Assembly: GCF_900104155.1 (NCBI RefSeq) | Contig: NZ_FMYB01000007.1 | Span: forward strand, 1 to 64,000 | Reading direction: 5' to 3' | Length of the DNA stretch: 64,000 nt | From: Butyrivibrio sp. INlla16 | GTDB lineage: Bacteria > Bacillota > Clostridia > Lachnospirales > Lachnospiraceae | Shown here: one piece after another, positions 45,546 to 53,353 of the stretch | How positions within the stretch are numbered: the first letter of the stretch is position 1 | How the letters are laid out: every line of letters begins with the position of its first letter | Made by a program: the position numbers and the translations under genes | The notes under the pieces: generated by a model | Seen by the model: the letters and a program-made list of their open reading frames with translations, nothing else | Databases searched by the model: none | Told to the model about the DNA's origin: nothing

Positions 45546-45811
45546 TATTGTACCTGAGGAAAGGCTCAAACAACAATTCAAGTAGCATTATCAAAATTTA
45601 TTGTGCTTAGAAAAAGGTCAAACAACAAACCAGGATGATATAGTCACATTTGTTGTTCCCAGAAAAAAGCCAAACAACAAATCAGAAGGAAATTACATTT
45701 TTATTGTTCTTGGAGAAATGCCTAACAACAAATCAGAAGGAAATACTCACTTTTATTGTGCCTGGCGAAAGGTCGAACAACAAATCAAGAATTAGTGTTA
45801 GAACTTGTTGT
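45546..45811. repeat. Tandem palindromic repeat array A (period about 52 bp)
   Basis: Left arms of the type TATTGT/TTGTTGTT begin at about 45546, 45599, 45651, 45702, 45754 and 45806 (steps 53, 52, 51, 52, 52). Right arms AACAACAA begin at 45569, 45621, 45673, 45724 and 45776. Each complete unit can form a hairpin around a CCTGGAGAAAGG-like centre and is separated by about 17-20 nt of variable sequence. There are five full units plus a sixth left arm. The array fills the centre of the 622-nt gap between the rhomboid gene stop and the start of secreted family member 4. An apparent 64-aa frame inside simply reads the repeats. Confidence 0.85.
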
Positions 45812-45893
45812 TTCCATAAAAAATCCAAAGCCCACATTTACCTTTTTCCAACAAAGCAGGCACTTAAAGGTAATCAGAAAAACATGAGAAAGC

Positions 45894-46460
45894 TCATCCG
45901 AAATGATAGATATTCACTAACACAATTCCTCCAAGAATGCCGCAGAGAAGGCCTGTGAAATGGCCGATGGAATCAATTTTCTTGGAAGTGGTCATAAGAG
46001 CAAGAATAACAATTGTTGGAATCATGGAGGTTAAGGCGGAAAATCCCCAGACAGAAAATGCAATTACCATGTAAATCCCGATGAGGCCGCAGATAACGCC
46101 GGAGGCTCCGATGCTGAGAGTAAAGGGCGAGCCCTTTTTGTGAAGTCTTGCGGAAATCGCGCCGCCCACGATCATGATAGTGAAATAGCATATAGCAAAG
46201 ACATCGGACTTCAGTGCATCTTCCAGCACACGTCCGATGTTATAAAGAGAATACATATTGCAGGCAAGGTGCAGGAATTCCTTCTGAGTAAAGGCGCTTG
46301 TAGCAATCCTGTAGAACTCCTTCTCCTGGAGCGTCTGAATATAGGATGAGCCAAGCTGCCCTACGCTTAATACCTTACGATTTATTAAAATGAAAATGAT
46401 TATGTTAATTGCGATTAACCCGTAAGTCACGGGATATGTCATTAGATTAAAAGTGTTCAT
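45894..46460 (-). CDS. Rhomboid-family intramembrane serine protease
   Basis: A 188-residue membrane protease with about six helices that cleaves transmembrane substrates. The catalytic Ser is in SIGASGVICGL (GxSG) and the catalytic His in SIGHFTGLLCGILGG, six-helix core type. The oxyanion-supporting HLACNM motif (H and N) is in the second helix. It lies 9 nt downstream of the DUF1622 gene and is co-transcribed with it. Surface LRR proteins nearby are possible but unproven substrates. Confidence 0.92.
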   Translation of the reverse strand: MNTFNLMTYPVTYGLIAINIIIFILINRKVLSVGQLGSSYIQTLQEKEFYRIATSAFTQKEFLHLACNMYSLYNIGRVLEDALKSDVFAICYFTIMIVGGAISARLHKKGSPFTLSIGASGVICGLIGIYMVIAFSVWGFSALTSMIPTIVILALMTTSKKIDSIGHFTGLLCGILGGIVLVNIYHFG

Positions 46461-46469
46461 AAGATGAAG

Positions 46470-46847
46470 TCAGACTTTATGCTCTTCCTTACTTTCAAGA
46501 CTTTCCTTGAGCGTAGGTTGCAAAGCCTTCTCCTCGTTTTTAATTTCCCAATGGATAAGGAAGGTCAGCGTTGCCCTGAGCGCAATGATAGCGCCGAGAA
46601 TGCCGAGTTCTGCCCATTCCCTGACAACAACTGTTCTCAGAACCTCGCCGCCAAGCTTAAATTCAAGCGCAAGTGCAATTCCCTGTGCTAGCTCCAGTCT
46701 AATTGAGCCATCCTTTTTTATCCAGAGATAAAAGCTTTTTAAGCCGGTATATACAAGAATGCATATGCCAAAGAATTCCAATAATAAGGTTGAAAATTCA
46801 ACTATGTAACGAAGCAGGTTTTCAGCGCTAAGGTATAATTCTTCCAT
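46470..46847 (-). CDS. DUF1622-family membrane protein
   Basis: A 125-residue inner-membrane protein with two to three helices (TLLLEFFGICILVYTGLKSFYLWI and GILGAIIALRATLTFLIHWEI). The conserved core LAQGIALALEFKLGGEVLRTVVVREWAELG is diagnostic of DUF1622. The function of the family is unknown. A charged tail follows the last helix. It is the first gene of a pair with the rhomboid protease. Confidence 0.85.
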   Translation of the reverse strand: MEELYLSAENLLRYIVEFSTLLLEFFGICILVYTGLKSFYLWIKKDGSIRLELAQGIALALEFKLGGEVLRTVVVREWAELGILGAIIALRATLTFLIHWEIKNEEKALQPTLKESLESKEEHKV

Positions 46848-46946
46848 ACAGATTATTCTCCCCTAAAATGCCGACATCTTCTGCTAAAATTATAACATCA
46901 CATATGAATAATAGTTGACAAAAAAATAATAAATTATCAAAAAATC

Positions 46947-47615
46947 CTATTGTTTCACTTTTCGGTCAAAGCCCTCCACAAGGAGTGCCCTATACTCATC
47001 AAAGCTGATCATCTCCCCACCCATGCTCTTTAGATGCTCTGTCTCAAACTGGCAATCAATCATTACATAGTCATTTTCTTCAAGTACCTTTGAGAACAGT
47101 ATAAGTGCAATTTTTGACCCGTTTTCCATCTCAGAAAACATACTCTCACCGAAAAAGCATCTGCCAAGACTTACTCCATACAGACCGCCTGCAAGTTCTC
47201 CATCAATAAAAGATTCCACGCTCAGCGCAAAGCCATTGTCAAAGAGCCTCTTATAAGCTGTCTCCATGTCATCGGTTATCCATGTTCCCTCTTCCGTGAA
47301 CTCCCTCTTGATTCTGCATCTATGCATCGTATCAGCAAAATCGCGGTTTATCCGTATTGATATCTCATGCTTTCTGAAAAACTTTCTCATTGAATGAGAC
47401 ACATGAATGTTAGCAGGCCTGATAATAAAGCGTTCCTTGGGAGCCCACCACAATATCGGTTCACCCTCCGTATACCACGGAAAGATTCCATTGCTGTAGG
47501 CCAGAATAAGCCTGTCCATAGAAAGATCCCCGCCTATTGCAAGAAGACCGTCATCTTCTGCAAGCCGGGGATCCGGAAACATGATTTTTTTACTATCAAG
47601 TCTGTATACAGTCAT
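46947..47615 (-). CDS. aat: Leucyl/phenylalanyl-tRNA--protein transferase
   Basis: Transfers Leu or Phe from charged tRNA to N-terminal Arg or Lys of proteins, creating N-degrons for ClpS/ClpAP-type proteolysis. The 222 residues are full length and collinear with the family: FPDPRLAEDDGLLAIGGDLS, AYSNGIFPWYTEGEPILWWAPKERF, GTWITDDMETAYKRL, GGLYGVSLGRCFFGESMFS and DCQFETEHLKSMGGEMISFDEY. The start was moved to the ATG at 47615, with GAGG 6 nt upstream. It is monocistronic. The gene is typical of proteobacteria and scattered in Clostridia. Confidence 0.94.
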   Translation of the reverse strand: MTVYRLDSKKIMFPDPRLAEDDGLLAIGGDLSMDRLILAYSNGIFPWYTEGEPILWWAPKERFIIRPANIHVSHSMRKFFRKHEISIRINRDFADTMHRCRIKREFTEEGTWITDDMETAYKRLFDNGFALSVESFIDGELAGGLYGVSLGRCFFGESMFSEMENGSKIALILFSKVLEENDYVMIDCQFETEHLKSMGGEMISFDEYRALLVEGFDRKVKQ

Positions 47616-47728
47616 AGAGGCCTCTTTCATAAAAAGCCGAAAGGTCGCATATAAAGCACATTTACATATGGTGCACCTTATGTTATCATATAATAGTCGT
47701 GGGTCAAGCGAGAAAGGAGCGAAATATC

Positions 47729-47866
47729 ATGGAGAATGAAGAAATGACTAACTATATGTTCATCGGCATCATCAAAATGATTATCAAGCTAATTGAAGAA
47801 GATACGCCAAAAGAAAAAATTTTGGCGTATCTTCAAGAACTAATCACAGAACCTGAAAAAAAGTAA
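47729..47866 (+). CDS. 45-residue small protein of unknown function
   Basis: A short frame beginning MENEEMTNYMFIGIIKMI and ending EPEKK, 45 residues, amphipathic helical. AAAGGAG lies 9 nt before the ATG, which supports translation. The codons for EDTPKEKILAYLQ lie within a perfect 15-bp stem (47798-47812 with 47820-47834), unusual for a coding region. It stands directly upstream of the ribbon-helix-helix-like gene on the same strand, with a hairpin between. No family was recognised. It could be a leader peptide or a small partner of the next protein. Confidence 0.55.
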   Translation: MENEEMTNYMFIGIIKMIIKLIEEDTPKEKILAYLQELITEPEKK

Positions 47867-47883
47867 TTCTTAATTAAGGCGAC

Positions 47884-47922
47884 GAGTGGGGCGAGCCCAA
47901 AACTTCTCGCATCGCTCCACTC
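47884..47922 (+). terminator. Hairpin between the small ORF and the RHH-like gene
   Basis: The stem GAGTGGGGCGA/TCGCTCCACTC (one G-U type mismatch) with a 17-nt loop is followed by AGATTAGTTTTATT. It may be an attenuator between the two cistrons. Confidence 0.5.
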
Positions 47923-47963
47923 AGATTAGTTTTATTATAACAATTATAGGAGGTTATTACAAT

Positions 47964-48338
47964 ATGCCTGTAGGTAACCCAAAAAATCAAACAATATGGT
48001 CTCAGCGCTATCAGGAGAAGGTCGGCTATATTACAAAAGGTTATAAGTTAAAAAAAGATCTTACCGACAACTTTAAAGAAGCTTGCTCAAAATCCGGCAT
48101 ATCTCAAGCCGCTGCACTAACACAATTCATGGAAGCCTTCATAGACACTTCAAACAATAGTGCTTCTACAAATACCGAACCCTCTTCCGCTCCTGAATAT
48201 ATGATTAACTCTGAGGATCCAAAGCTTTCGTTTATTATAGAAACATACGATAATCTCTCAGATGATCATAAAAATTCCATCTATAAATATGTCAAAAAAT
48301 ATTATTCTAAAAAACAAAGTAAGCGCAATGATGAATAA
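47964..48338 (+). CDS. Ribbon-helix-helix-like small DNA-binding protein (putative)
   Basis: A 124-residue protein. The ATG at 47964 is preceded by AGGAGG at 9 nt; the longer frame from 47886 reads through a hairpin and is not preferred. Residues about 25-65 (TKGYKLKKDLTDNFKEACSKSGISQAAALTQFMEAFID) fit the beta-helix-helix pattern of CopG/Arc-type proteins. The rest is a polar Ser/Asn/Thr-rich linker and a helical, Lys-rich C terminus (HKNSIYKYVKKYYSKKQ). Such proteins act as repressors, antitoxins or partition factors; no toxin or ParM/ParA gene is adjacent. The DNA-binding call is from pattern only. Confidence 0.55.
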   Translation: MPVGNPKNQTIWSQRYQEKVGYITKGYKLKKDLTDNFKEACSKSGISQAAALTQFMEAFIDTSNNSASTNTEPSSAPEYMINSEDPKLSFIIETYDNLSDDHKNSIYKYVKKYYSKKQSKRNDE

Positions 48339-48354
48339 TCATTCGCTTACTTTG
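48315..48354. terminator. Bidirectional terminator overlapping the RHH-like gene end
   Basis: A stem of 11 + 6 bp with one bulge (CAAAGTAAGCG and AATGAT with their complements) is followed by CTTTGTCTTTT on the plus strand and by TTTTTTAG on the minus strand. It serves both convergent genes. Confidence 0.75.
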
Positions 48355-48364
48355 TCTTTGTCTT

Positions 48365-49390
48365 TTATATTGCGTCTCGCTGATATCTCATCTCATTATT
48401 ATAACGTGTAAATAATATAACTGTTAGTACAATCATTATGAAAGCCACAACGAATGCAACACTTCCAACTCTAAGAAGTACCTTTCCCCACTTCATAGCT
48501 GTATCGATTGATTCCTGTCCCTGCAAAAGTCTTCCGTTTATTTGTATTCGTGCCCCGCTCGGATTTTTTGTAAATACAGCACCGAGAATGGATGTAATCG
48601 CTCCCAAAAATGCAAATACAGCTGCATAAATACCAGAAATAATTGGTCCTATCGGAAACTTACCATAGTTTATGGATCTAATCTGTTCGTTCATATATTT
48701 TCTTGAGAACATATTATAGACTTGATCATTCTGATAATTTTGATAGTTCTGCTTTTCCTGCTTTATCTTGGATATTTTCTTTCTTAAAATTGTTATAAAT
48801 ACTGTTATAAATCCAAATATCGCGGAAACAGCCAGGAGCACAAATCCGTATATAACATGCTTCTCTTTACTAACAATTTCCACATTTTTCATATATACAG
48901 GATCAAGCCATGCCCTATCAAGATTCTCGTTAGGAGCCATTCTACTTACCTTTTCGACTTCATACTCCTGCCCTTCATAACTATAATGAAGTGTATAGTA
49001 ATATTTCACATTATAATGACGTATGTGCGAATGTCTGAAGCTTACATCAGTTATGTAAGCCGGAACCTCAACATATCTTTCCATCATTTTTGAAGTGACA
49101 ATATTTGCTATTCCAAGTGCTGCTCTGAGAGATGTAGGCGATATCATGTAGTTCTTGTTTTCGTACCCATTCTCTTCTATAAACTCAACAAGCTTCTTAT
49201 CAAATTCTTTTTTATCCGTTGCCCCGTAGGAATTGCTATTTTCACTGTATTTTAGCTCTGTTTCGCTTTCTTGAGCCATAGGCTCAGCAGGTACCAGTCT
49301 ACGAGAATAAGCAATATATTTTCCGGCACCTACGAACAAACCGGATGCAAGTATAAGTCCTAATACAACTGCGATAATATTCTTTTTCAT
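48365..49390 (-). CDS. Membrane protein that appears to be a serpin/DUF3592-like chimera
   Basis: A 341-residue protein built of two unlike parts. Residues 1-26 are a signal peptide or anchor. Residues about 60-95 (EFDKKLVEFIEENGYENKNYMISPTSLRAALGIAN) closely resemble the start of a bacterial serpin (helix A to the NxxxSPxSxxxAL motif). The serpin pattern then ceases. From MERYVEVPAYITDV on, the protein resembles DUF3592-type membrane proteins with an outer beta domain and helices at about 180-200, 245-270 and 305-330. The junction at about residue 96-100 suggests fusion by deletion. It has no reactive loop, so it cannot inhibit proteases. Confidence 0.6.
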   Translation of the reverse strand: MKKNIIAVVLGLILASGLFVGAGKYIAYSRRLVPAEPMAQESETELKYSENSNSYGATDKKEFDKKLVEFIEENGYENKNYMISPTSLRAALGIANIVTSKMMERYVEVPAYITDVSFRHSHIRHYNVKYYYTLHYSYEGQEYEVEKVSRMAPNENLDRAWLDPVYMKNVEIVSKEKHVIYGFVLLAVSAIFGFITVFITILRKKISKIKQEKQNYQNYQNDQVYNMFSRKYMNEQIRSINYGKFPIGPIISGIYAAVFAFLGAITSILGAVFTKNPSGARIQINGRLLQGQESIDTAMKWGKVLLRVGSVAFVVAFIMIVLTVILFTRYNNEMRYQRDAI

Positions 49391-49506
49391 AATAAATCCT
49401 CCGAATAAATCTGCGTTTTTGAGGTTCTATACTATATACAGATTTGGAGGCAAATATGTTGCATCCGGTATCAAAAAAATTACTGAAAATAGATTATGGG
49501 CATAAA

Positions 49507-49541
49507 GAAGCCTTCCACCCATTTATCTGAGGGAAGGCTTC
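49507..49541. terminator. Terminator of pheST
   Basis: A 10-bp stem GAAGCCTTCC/GGAAGGCTTC with a 15-nt loop is followed by TTTATG on the minus strand and by CATCATTTTTTAG on the plus strand. It lies 23 nt beyond the pheT stop. Confidence 0.75.
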
Positions 49542-49563
49542 CATCATTTTTTAGAAAATAATA

Positions 49564-51984
49564 TTAGCTTCTAAGTGAGATGTTAAGGCTTTCAAGGCCA
49601 TTAAGAATCTTCTTCATAGCTGCGTTTATTTCATCGTCTGCAAGGGTCTTTTCCTTGTCTCTGAAGGCAAGTGAGTAAGCCATAGACTTGAAGCCCTTCT
49701 CAATCTGTGAACCTTCATAGATGTCGAAAAGTTCGAGTTTCTCAAGCTTCTTACCACCGCGCTGCTTGATCATCTTCTCGATGTCACCGGCTGTTACAGC
49801 TGTAGGAACAACCATACTGATATCACGGGTTACAGCAGGGAATTTTGCAATGCCTGTGTATACGCGCATGTAGCTTGCATGCGGAACAACTGAAGGAAGG
49901 TCAAGAACTGCGATATATGCTCTTGTTCCGATTCCGTAGTTGTCAAGTACCTCAGGATGAACCTCTCCGAGATATCCGATAGTCTCGCCCTTGAAGTTTA
50001 TAAGAGCCTGACGTCCGGGATGAAGGAAAGGCTTACCTGCCTTAGCATCATATTCGAGGTCATCTGCCATGCCGATCTGGCCAAGGAACTCTTCAACAGC
50101 GCCCTTCATTGTAAAGAAGTCGCCATCTCCATAGAATCCGAGAACAAACTGTGATCTCTCATCAGGAAGTTCCTTGAGCGGAAGCTCTTTTGCAATATAG
50201 ATATTAGCTATCTCATAGAGCTTAACATCCTTGTTTCTGCGCTTGTAATTTGTAGCAAGGCTTGTAAGGATAACGTTAAGCGGGATTGTTCTCATGATTG
50301 AGAAATCCTCACCAAGCGGGTTGGAAATCTTAATCGCATTTCTCTCAGGAGCATTCTCAGGTAAAAGAAGCTTATCAAATACCTTGGGGCTCTCGAAGGA
50401 ATAGCCGTATGCCTGTGAGAATCCGCAAAACTGAGCAACTTCGCGTGCTGTCTTCTCAACTGTCATCTTGAAAGTAAGCTTACCTGTTGTAGGTGCGTTC
50501 TTAGGAAGAGTTGAAGGAATCTTGTCATAGCCATAGAATCTTGCAACTTCCTCTGCAATATCACACATACCGATGAGATCCTGTCTGAAGCTGGGAACAA
50601 CGATCTCATTTGTTTTTTCATCATATACGAGTTCTTCTCTTGCGAAGATATCAAGCATTGTCTGTCTGTCGATATCTGTTCCGAGAAGTGCATTTATTCT
50701 GTCGGGCTCAAACTTGATTCTGTTAAGCTCCTTGATAGGTGACTTAGCCTCAACAATTCCGGCTGTAACCTTACCGCAGCCAAGAATATTTACAAGCTGG
50801 CATGCGCGGTTGATTGCGTCCTCAGCATTGTTGGGATCAAGACCTTTTTCAAAGAAGCCTGATGCATCTGTACGAAGTCCGATTCTCTTTGCACTCTTAC
50901 GGATGTTGGGTCCGTTAAATGTAGCAGCCTCGAAGAGAACTGTCTTAGCGTCCTCTGTGATCATAGAGTTCTCGCCACCCATGATACCGCCGATTGCAAC
51001 TTCCTTCTCGCCATCGCAGATCATGACAACTTCGCTGTCGAGATTTCTCTCCTGTCCGTCAAGTGTTATGAACTTCTCGCCGTCCTTAGCGCGCTTTACT
51101 ACGATCTTGTTTCCTGCAATTGTTGAAAGATCAAATGCGTGCATGGGCTGACCATACTCGAGCATTACATAGTTTGTGATATCAACGATGTTGTTGATAG
51201 GTCTTACACCATTTGCAGCAAGTCTTCTCTGCATCCATTCGGGTGAAGGACCAACCTTGATGTCTGTACAAACTCTTGCGCAGTAACGTGAGCAAAGGTC
51301 TGCATCCTTAATTTCTACTGAAATGTAATCAGAAGCCTTCTCAGATGTCTCCTCAACCTTAACAACAGGAGCCTTGAAAGGAAGCTTAAATGTAGCAGCT
51401 GCCTCTCTTGCAATACCGAGGATGCTGTAGCAGTCTACACGGTTACTTGTTACTTCGAACTCGAATACTGTGTCGTGAAGTCCGAGAACTTCCACAGCAT
51501 CTGCTCCAACCTCTGTGTCCTCGGGAAGGATATAAAGTCCGTCCTCGGGAGCGTTAGGATAATAATCCTTGCTTGAACCAAGCTCTTCAATTGAGCACAT
51601 CATGCCCGCACTGGGAACTCCGCGAAGCTTACCTGCTTTTATCTTGATACCTTCCTCGGGATTCGGGCTTCCGTCATGTCCTCCGGCAACTCTTCCGCCA
51701 TCAAGAACTACGGGAACCTTGTCCCCTTCCTTCATGTTCTTTGCGCCGGTAACGATCTGAATCTCCTCGGATCCGATATTAACCTGGCAGATTACAAGCT
51801 TGTCAGCATCAGGGTGCTGCTCGATCTTGTCGATCTGACCAACTACGATTTTCTCTAAGTTTTTATCAAGGCGATGGAATCCCTCGCCCTTTGTTCCGGA
51901 AAGTGTAAGTGCATCGAGGATCTCCTGATCACTTGCGTTTAAATCCGGTACGTATGCTTTAATCCATGATAAATTTGCGTCCAT
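49564..51984 (-). CDS. pheT: Phenylalanyl-tRNA synthetase beta subunit
   Basis: Partner of the alpha subunit in charging tRNA-Phe. The 806 residues follow the bacterial layout: an EMAP/tRNA-binding domain at about 40-155 (VVGQIDKIEQHPDADKLVICQVNIG), the B3/B4 editing domain (GVRPINNIVDITNYVMLEYGQPMHAFD), B5, the class II-like core and a C-terminal anticodon-binding (FDX-ACB) domain ending in AYSLAFRDKEKTLADDEIN. The ATG follows GAGG at 7 nt. It lies 25 nt downstream of pheS and is co-transcribed from the T-box-controlled promoter. Confidence 0.97.
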   Translation of the reverse strand: MDANLSWIKAYVPDLNASDQEILDALTLSGTKGEGFHRLDKNLEKIVVGQIDKIEQHPDADKLVICQVNIGSEEIQIVTGAKNMKEGDKVPVVLDGGRVAGGHDGSPNPEEGIKIKAGKLRGVPSAGMMCSIEELGSSKDYYPNAPEDGLYILPEDTEVGADAVEVLGLHDTVFEFEVTSNRVDCYSILGIAREAAATFKLPFKAPVVKVEETSEKASDYISVEIKDADLCSRYCARVCTDIKVGPSPEWMQRRLAANGVRPINNIVDITNYVMLEYGQPMHAFDLSTIAGNKIVVKRAKDGEKFITLDGQERNLDSEVVMICDGEKEVAIGGIMGGENSMITEDAKTVLFEAATFNGPNIRKSAKRIGLRTDASGFFEKGLDPNNAEDAINRACQLVNILGCGKVTAGIVEAKSPIKELNRIKFEPDRINALLGTDIDRQTMLDIFAREELVYDEKTNEIVVPSFRQDLIGMCDIAEEVARFYGYDKIPSTLPKNAPTTGKLTFKMTVEKTAREVAQFCGFSQAYGYSFESPKVFDKLLLPENAPERNAIKISNPLGEDFSIMRTIPLNVILTSLATNYKRRNKDVKLYEIANIYIAKELPLKELPDERSQFVLGFYGDGDFFTMKGAVEEFLGQIGMADDLEYDAKAGKPFLHPGRQALINFKGETIGYLGEVHPEVLDNYGIGTRAYIAVLDLPSVVPHASYMRVYTGIAKFPAVTRDISMVVPTAVTAGDIEKMIKQRGGKKLEKLELFDIYEGSQIEKGFKSMAYSLAFRDKEKTLADDEINAAMKKILNGLESLNISLRS

Positions 51985-52009
51985 TGCGCAACCTCACTTT
52001 CTATTTAAG

Positions 52010-53032
52010 TTAAAACTGTTCTAAGAATCGAATGTCGTTCTCGTACAGAAGACGCATGTCGTCTATCTCATATTTAAGAACTGCGATACGCTCAAGTCCG
52101 AGTCCGAATGCGAAGCCTGTGTACTCGTTAGGGTCGATTCCGCTCATCTCAAGAACGTGAGGATGAACCATACCGCAACCGAGGATCTCGATCCAGCCTT
52201 CACCCTTACAGAAACGGCAGCCCTTACCGCCGCACTTGAAGCAGCTTACGTCCATCTCTGCAGAGGGCTCTGTGAACGGGAAGTGATGAGGTCTGAACTT
52301 AACCTTAACATCCTCGCCGAAAATCTCCTTTGCAAACTCAGCAAGTGTTCCCTTGAGGTCAGCAAATGTGATGTCCTTATCAATAACAAGTCCCTCGATC
52401 TGGTGGAAGCTGGGACTGTGTGTAGCGTCTACTTCGTCTGCTCTGAAAACACGGCCGGGGGCAATCATCTTAATAGGAAGTTTGCCCTTCTCCATCTCAT
52501 GTACCTGTGTAGATGAGGTCTGTGTACGAAGAAGCAGATCTCCGCTGATATAGAAAGTATCCTGCTCATCCTTTGCGGGGTGATCTGCAGGAATATTGAG
52601 TGCCTCAAAGTTGTAGTAGTCCTTCTCAACCTCGGGACCTTCAGCAACTTCGTAGCCCATTCCGATAAATACGTTCTCAACATCCTCAAGTGTAATTGCG
52701 TTGGGATGACGATGTCCTACGTTATTCTTCTTGGCAGGAAGAGTTACATCGATGGTTTCGCTGGCAAGCTTAGCTTCACGAACAGCTGCTTCCATCTTCT
52801 TCTTGGTAGCTTCAAGGCTCTTCTCAATCTCCTCACGAACCTCGTTAACCATCTGACCAACCTTAGGTCTGTCCTCGGGAGCAACATCCTTCATGCTCTT
52901 AAGGATGCTTGTAAGCTCACCCTTTTTTCCAAGGAAATTAACACGAATATCATTAAGCATGTCGAGACCATCTGTCTCGCCGATCTGCTTAAGCGCGCTC
53001 TCCCTGATTTTTTCCAATTGTTCTTTTATCAT
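52010..53032 (-). CDS. pheS: Phenylalanyl-tRNA synthetase alpha subunit
   Basis: The catalytic subunit of 340 residues. Class II motif 2 and 3 regions are visible ([17 protein letters not shown], then [32 protein letters not shown]). The N-terminal coiled coil binds tRNA. A Cys-rich insertion ([18 protein letters not shown]) adds a probable zinc ribbon, as in many Firmicutes. The start is the ATG at 53032 with AAGGAGG; a longer frame to 53098 extends into the leader. Expression is controlled by the T-box directly upstream. Confidence 0.97.
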   Translation of the reverse strand: MIKEQLEKIRESALKQIGETDGLDMLNDIRVNFLGKKGELTSILKSMKDVAPEDRPKVGQMVNEVREEIEKSLEATKKKMEAAVREAKLASETIDVTLPAKKNNVGHRHPNAITLEDVENVFIGMGYEVAEGPEVEKDYYNFEALNIPADHPAKDEQDTFYISGDLLLRTQTSSTQVHEMEKGKLPIKMIAPGRVFRADEVDATHSPSFHQIEGLVIDKDITFADLKGTLAEFAKEIFGEDVKVKFRPHHFPFTEPSAEMDVSCFKCGGKGCRFCKGEGWIEILGCGMVHPHVLEMSGIDPNEYTGFAFGLGLERIAVLKYEIDDMRLLYENDIRFLEQF

Positions 53033-53099
53033 GTGAATCCTCCTTAAAAAATGAAGTTCTGATATCGTTTTATCTAAGGAACTTTTTCTAAATACCAAT

Positions 53100-53330
53100 A
53101 AAAAAATCCCTTACATCAAAAACGATGTAAGGGACGAATATAATCCGCGGTACCACCCTGATTCCTGTCATCAAATGACAGACGCTTAATTCTTAATGAA
53201 ATTGTAGCTCCGATGCGAAAATTCCGAACTGTCTTTACCAAACTGGCTCTCAGCCGCCGACCAGTTTCTCTGTTATGGAAAACAGAACATCTTGGGGCAT
53301 GCCCCACATCTTCAACGCTCTGCAAACTAG
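53100..53330 (-). promoter_or_regulatory. T-box riboswitch leader of pheST
   Basis: On the minus strand the T-box core AGGGTGGTACCGCGG (53145-53159) is followed by a terminator with an 11-bp stem (53107-53134) and a run of seven U. Upstream to about 53330 lies a stem I-like structured region. The antiterminator bulge TGGT would pair with the ACCA end of tRNA-Phe (discriminator A). Uncharged tRNA should favour read-through into pheS. The specifier codon could not be fixed by eye; Phe is inferred from the genes. Confidence 0.9.
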
Positions 53331-53353
53331 TTTAACTATCATGTAATGAAAAG

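Noticed and set aside
45601-45795. 64-residue protein with PNNKSEGN repeats
   Set aside because: It is a reading of the palindromic array with no ribosome site; the repeats explain the peptide periodicity.
45546-45811. CRISPR array
   Set aside because: Repeats differ at many positions between units, two inter-repeat segments are nearly the same, units are internally palindromic at about 8-bp arms only, and no cas genes are in the window.
47964-48338. Antitoxin of a toxin-antitoxin pair with the 45-residue ORF
   Set aside because: The small ORF resembles no known toxin, the order and hairpin between the genes are atypical, and evidence for the RHH fold is only by pattern.
53116-53325. 69-residue protein upstream of pheS
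   Set aside because: It is a reading of the T-box leader, not a gene.
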